Shown here piece by piece: positions 13,014 through 15,992 of a stretch of DNA of 15,992 nucleotides. The stretch covers positions 1-15,992 of the forward strand of contig JACKAO010000016.1 of NCBI GenBank assembly GCA_020635035.1. Reading direction: 5' to 3'. Both the position numbers and the translations under genes were made by a program. The notes under the pieces were generated by a model. The model did not search any database. It saw only the letters and a list, made by a program, of their open reading frames with translations, and was not told the DNA's origin. The DNA comes from Calditrichia bacterium. GTDB taxonomy: Bacteria; Calditrichota; Calditrichia; Calditrichales; J004. Numbering within the stretch: the stretch's first letter is position 1; the number at the start of each line of letters is the position of its first letter.

Positions 13014-13064
13014 CCGGTATTTTCCTGTAAAATAGCATTATTTTGTCAGCCTAATGTTCAGTGT

Positions 13065-15545
13065 ATGAAAAACGAATTGATTAAGAAAGCATTACCTCAT
13101 CTTATCGCTATTGTGCTTTTCCTTTTAGCCTCCGTAATTTTTTGCAAACCTGTATTAGATGGAGAAGTATTAAATCAGCATGATAATATCGGCTGGAAAG
13201 GGATGGCTCAAAATTCATTTGAATACAAAGAAAAAAATGGCCATTTCCCTTTGTGGAATCCCAACCTGTTTGGTGGTATGCCAAACTACCAGGTAGCTAT
13301 GGATGGTAAGTCTATTTTACCAGATACAACCAAACTTTTTTCACTGGGGCTACCAAAGCCGATCAACTTTTTCTTTTTAGCCAGCCTTTGTTTTTATATA
13401 CTCTGCCTTGTACTCGGATGTCGTCCTGTAATCGGGATGCTTGGAGCACTTGCTTATGCTTTTTCAACCTATAACGCTGTTATTATTGAGGCCGGTCATG
13501 ATACACAAATGCTTGCCACCGCTTATATGCCCCTGGCACTTGCCGGCATAATCGCCACGTATGAAAAAAAATATTGGCTGGGGCTTGCCCTTACAACTCT
13601 TGGCGCCTACCAGCAAATCAGTGTCAATCACCTTCAGGTGAGTTATTACTTTTTCCTGATCGCTGTGATCATTACAATCGGTTACCTGGTAAAATGGATC
13701 AAGGAAAAAGATTGGAAACATATTGGTATTGCCGGAGTCATTGTATCAGGCGCTGCTTTGATAGGAGTTGCGGGTAATGCCATGGTACTTAAAACCACTT
13801 CTGAGTACAGTAAGTTCACTATGAGAGGTGGAAAGGATATTGAAATTGCAGGTGACTCCGTAATTGCAACAAAAACAAAAGGTCTTGACACTTCTTATGC
13901 TTTTGAATATAGTCTTGGGAAAAAGGAGATCGCTACTCTCATCATGCCTAATGCTTTTGGTGGCTCCAGCCGCAAGACCGCTGATGAAGATTCAAAAGTA
14001 GTAAGCAAATTAACCGACAAAGGAGTTCCGGAATCAAACGCTTTACAGATTACACAAAGTTTGCCTGCTTATTGGGGAGAACTTTATACTTCCGGACCTG
14101 CTTACTTAGGAGTTTTGATCTGTGTGCTGGGATTAATAGGTTTTGTGATTACCCAGTCTCCTCTGAGATGGGGGTTACTAGCAGCAACCCTCTTGGGGGT
14201 TTTTATGGCCTGGGGTAAATATTTTGCAGGCTTTAATGTTTTCCTGTTCGAAAATCTTCCATTATACAATAAATTCAGATCACCAGCCTTTGCGCAGGTA
14301 ATCCCCCAGCTAACTATCGGCATAATGGCTGTATTGAGTGCTCAGCAAATTTTCTTTGTCAAAAACAGCCAGGATCTATTGCGGGCAAATTTCAAAAAGA
14401 TCCTTTATGCCCTTGGAGGCTTATTTGGACTTCTTATCCTGATGTATTTACTGATGGACTATTCCACCTCAGTTGATAAGCAGATCATTGCTGCCTATAC
14501 AGATAAAGATGGTAATACAGAATTCGCCAGGGCTATCGTCGCCGGATTAAAGCAGGATAGAAAACAGATGTTTGGCGGACAACTTTTAAGGGCATTATTC
14601 TTTGCATCTATTGCGTTAGGCATGATCTATCTCTATATGAAAAGCCGGATAAAACCAGTGGTTGCTGTCATTATCCTTTTGGCCGTTAGCACAATCGAGT
14701 TGGCATTTGTAAGTAAAAAATATCTTAATGATGAAAGCTATATACCCGGTGATGACTATACAAATTCCAATTTTGCACCATCTGCTATCGACCAGGAAAT
14801 ATTAAAAGATACAGATCCTGATTACAGGGTATATAATATGGCGGGCACAGCCACGGGCGGCACTTTCAGCGAATCCCGCACATCTTATTTTCATAAATCA
14901 GTGGGTGGTTATCATCCGGCTAAACTGCGTATATACCAGGATATAATTGAGAGATACTTATCGGGCAGACCTTCACCTGCTGTGTTAAATATGCTTAATA
15001 CAAAATATATTATTGTCGCTAATCCGCAAACCCAGCAACCCAGTTTAATTCCTAATCCGGATGCTTATGGCCCCTGCTGGCTAGTACAGCATGTTTCAAT
15101 TGTAGATAACCGGGTGGATGCATTACAGGCCCTTGGCAATACAAACCTTCGAGACACTGTTATCATTCAAAAAGATGTTGCGGTCAATATTCAACAACCT
15201 CAGCGAGACTCCACTGCGAGCATCAGGATGATCAACTTTGATAATGATGCTATTGAATATGAGGTAAATTCAAATAGTCCTCAGTTTGCTGTTTTCAGTG
15301 AGATATATTATCCCAAAGGATGGAATGCTTACCTGGACGGAAAACAAACTGAATATCTGAATGTAAATTATATCCTGAGGGGCATGCAGGTGCCTGCCGG
15401 AAAACATACGATCAAATTTGTATTTGAACCTGAATCGGTGAAATCAGGAAGAAACATAATGTTCCTTGCCTCGATACTTATAGTAATCATCACTCTTGGT
15501 GGTTTATTTATGGCCTGGAAAGAAAGCAGGAAAAAAGCAGGATGA
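13065..15545 (+). CDS. YfhO-family large membrane protein (glycosyltransferase-like)
   Basis: This 826-residue protein has about a dozen hydrophobic segments. The first is at residues 11-27, followed by an outer loop with NQHDNIGWKG (37-46) and FPLWNPNLFGGMPNYQ (61-76), the hallmark of the YfhO family and its GT-C-like relatives. A block of membrane helices runs to about residue 560. A large C-terminal extracytoplasmic domain follows, with EIYYPKGWNAYLDGKQ (about 745-760) and ILRGMQVPAGKHTIKFVFEP, and a last helix at about 797-818. In Firmicutes YfhO is needed for glycosylation of lipoteichoic acid; in Bacteroidota the role is unknown but probably concerns surface glycans. ATGA coupling to the next glycosyltransferase gene supports this. 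Confidence 0.85.
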   Translation: MKNELIKKALPHLIAIVLFLLASVIFCKPVLDGEVLNQHDNIGWKGMAQNSFEYKEKNGHFPLWNPNLFGGMPNYQVAMDGKSILPDTTKLFSLGLPKPINFFFLASLCFYILCLVLGCRPVIGMLGALAYAFSTYNAVIIEAGHDTQMLATAYMPLALAGIIATYEKKYWLGLALTTLGAYQQISVNHLQVSYYFFLIAVIITIGYLVKWIKEKDWKHIGIAGVIVSGAALIGVAGNAMVLKTTSEYSKFTMRGGKDIEIAGDSVIATKTKGLDTSYAFEYSLGKKEIATLIMPNAFGGSSRKTADEDSKVVSKLTDKGVPESNALQITQSLPAYWGELYTSGPAYLGVLICVLGLIGFVITQSPLRWGLLAATLLGVFMAWGKYFAGFNVFLFENLPLYNKFRSPAFAQVIPQLTIGIMAVLSAQQIFFVKNSQDLLRANFKKILYALGGLFGLLILMYLLMDYSTSVDKQIIAAYTDKDGNTEFARAIVAGLKQDRKQMFGGQLLRALFFASIALGMIYLYMKSRIKPVVAVIILLAVSTIELAFVSKKYLNDESYIPGDDYTNSNFAPSAIDQEILKDTDPDYRVYNMAGTATGGTFSESRTSYFHKSVGGYHPAKLRIYQDIIERYLSGRPSPAVLNMLNTKYIIVANPQTQQPSLIPNPDAYGPCWLVQHVSIVDNRVDALQALGNTNLRDTVIIQKDVAVNIQQPQRDSTASIRMINFDNDAIEYEVNSNSPQFAVFSEIYYPKGWNAYLDGKQTEYLNVNYILRGMQVPAGKHTIKFVFEPESVKSGRNIMFLASILIVIITLGGLFMAWKESRKKAG

Positions 15546-15992
15546 AGAAGATTCTGGTAATAGCTCCTTATCAATATCTACCATATTCTTCAGGCGGGCA
15601 AAAACTGATTGCCCGTTTTTTGCATCACCTGGGGGAAAAAACAGATTTGACAGTTATTTCTGTTCCGTCAAATGACCTCACTCAAGTAAGTACCTATAAG
15701 CTAATACCGCTGCTAACCCAGGGATTTTCCCGTTACATGAATCTAAGTTTACCTAAAAAAATAATTGACTTGATCCGGGAAAGTCAATTCGATTCAGTTA
15801 TCTGGGAACATCCTTATATGGGATGGATGGCGAAAAAGGTAAAAAAGAAGACAGGTATTCACACTATTATCCATACACATAATATCGAGTATCAGCGTTT
15901 TCGTTCTCTGGGTAAATGGTGGTGGCCTTTATTAAAAATGTATGAGAAAAGGGCTCTAAAAAAAGCAGATCATAGTTTATATGTAACTGAAG
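15542..15992 (+). CDS. Glycosyltransferase, family 4-like N-terminal part (partial)
   Basis: The frame begins with an ATGA overlap on the yfhO-type stop and runs off the window after 150 codons. The N-terminus MKKILVIAPYQYLPYSSGGQ, followed by KLIARFLHHL, is the Rossmann start and Gly-rich loop of GT-B enzymes. FDSVIWEHPYMGWMAKKV and IIHTHNIEYQRFRSLG are typical of the GT4-type acceptor-binding domain. The donor-binding C-terminal domain is outside the window, so the sugar cannot be named. It is probably a cytoplasmic or membrane-associated enzyme working with the YfhO-type protein in one surface-glycan pathway. Confidence 0.85.
   Translation, partial: MKKILVIAPYQYLPYSSGGQKLIARFLHHLGEKTDLTVISVPSNDLTQVSTYKLIPLLTQGFSRYMNLSLPKKIIDLIRESQFDSVIWEHPYMGWMAKKVKKKTGIHTIIHTHNIEYQRFRSLGKWWWPLLKMYEKRALKKADHSLYVTE

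Overview
The window looks like chromosomal DNA of a Bacteroidota bacterium, probably close to Chitinophagaceae. The basis is a type IX secretion (Por) sorting domain, Rhs core sequences of the Bacteroidota PFGM/MPAR type, Bacteroidota-style -7 boxes (TAnnTTTG) and a general lack of strong Shine-Dalgarno sequences. The family-level placement is inference.

Left part (1-8480): after the 3' end of a DinB-like gene comes an accessory island with four Rhs C-terminal cassettes. Each cassette starts at the same point of the Rhs core (YPFGM.MP.R), has no N-terminal delivery part, carries a different predicted toxin tail, and is followed at once by a small gene that is probably its immunity gene. Cassette 1 is on the plus strand (ParB-like tail, DUF7660-like neighbour). 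Cassettes 2 (papain-like Cys/His/Asp tail), 3 (KHA-motif tail, perhaps a colicin-D-like RNase) and 4 (HExxH zincin tail, lipoprotein neighbour) are on the minus strand. A small T9SS-sorted secreted protein lies between cassettes 1 and 2. Short GC-rich hairpin repeats and an approximately 0.8-kb duplicated segment tie the cassettes together. Two genes are cut off at the repeat edges: the 3' half of an Xre-type regulator and the 5' half of a lipoprotein gene. The island looks like a stockpile of recombinable toxin/immunity modules, with no full-length Rhs gene in view.

Boundary (8421-8750): two terminator-like hairpins, a terminator, a tRNA-Cys(GCA) gene on the minus strand, and an 18-bp imperfect copy of the tRNA 3' end about 160 bp away on the island side. 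This fits an old integration or duplication point.

Right part (8782-15992): ordinary core genes. A nucleoside phosphorylase-like gene overlaps dapF. A CorA-type metal transporter sits one base before a NUDIX hydrolase. A converging minus-strand pair encodes a small membrane protein and a YhhQ-type queuosine precursor transporter. A plus-strand operon starts with a large YfhO-type membrane protein and runs into a glycosyltransferase cut off by the window edge. ATGA overlaps are common in both parts and point to translational coupling.
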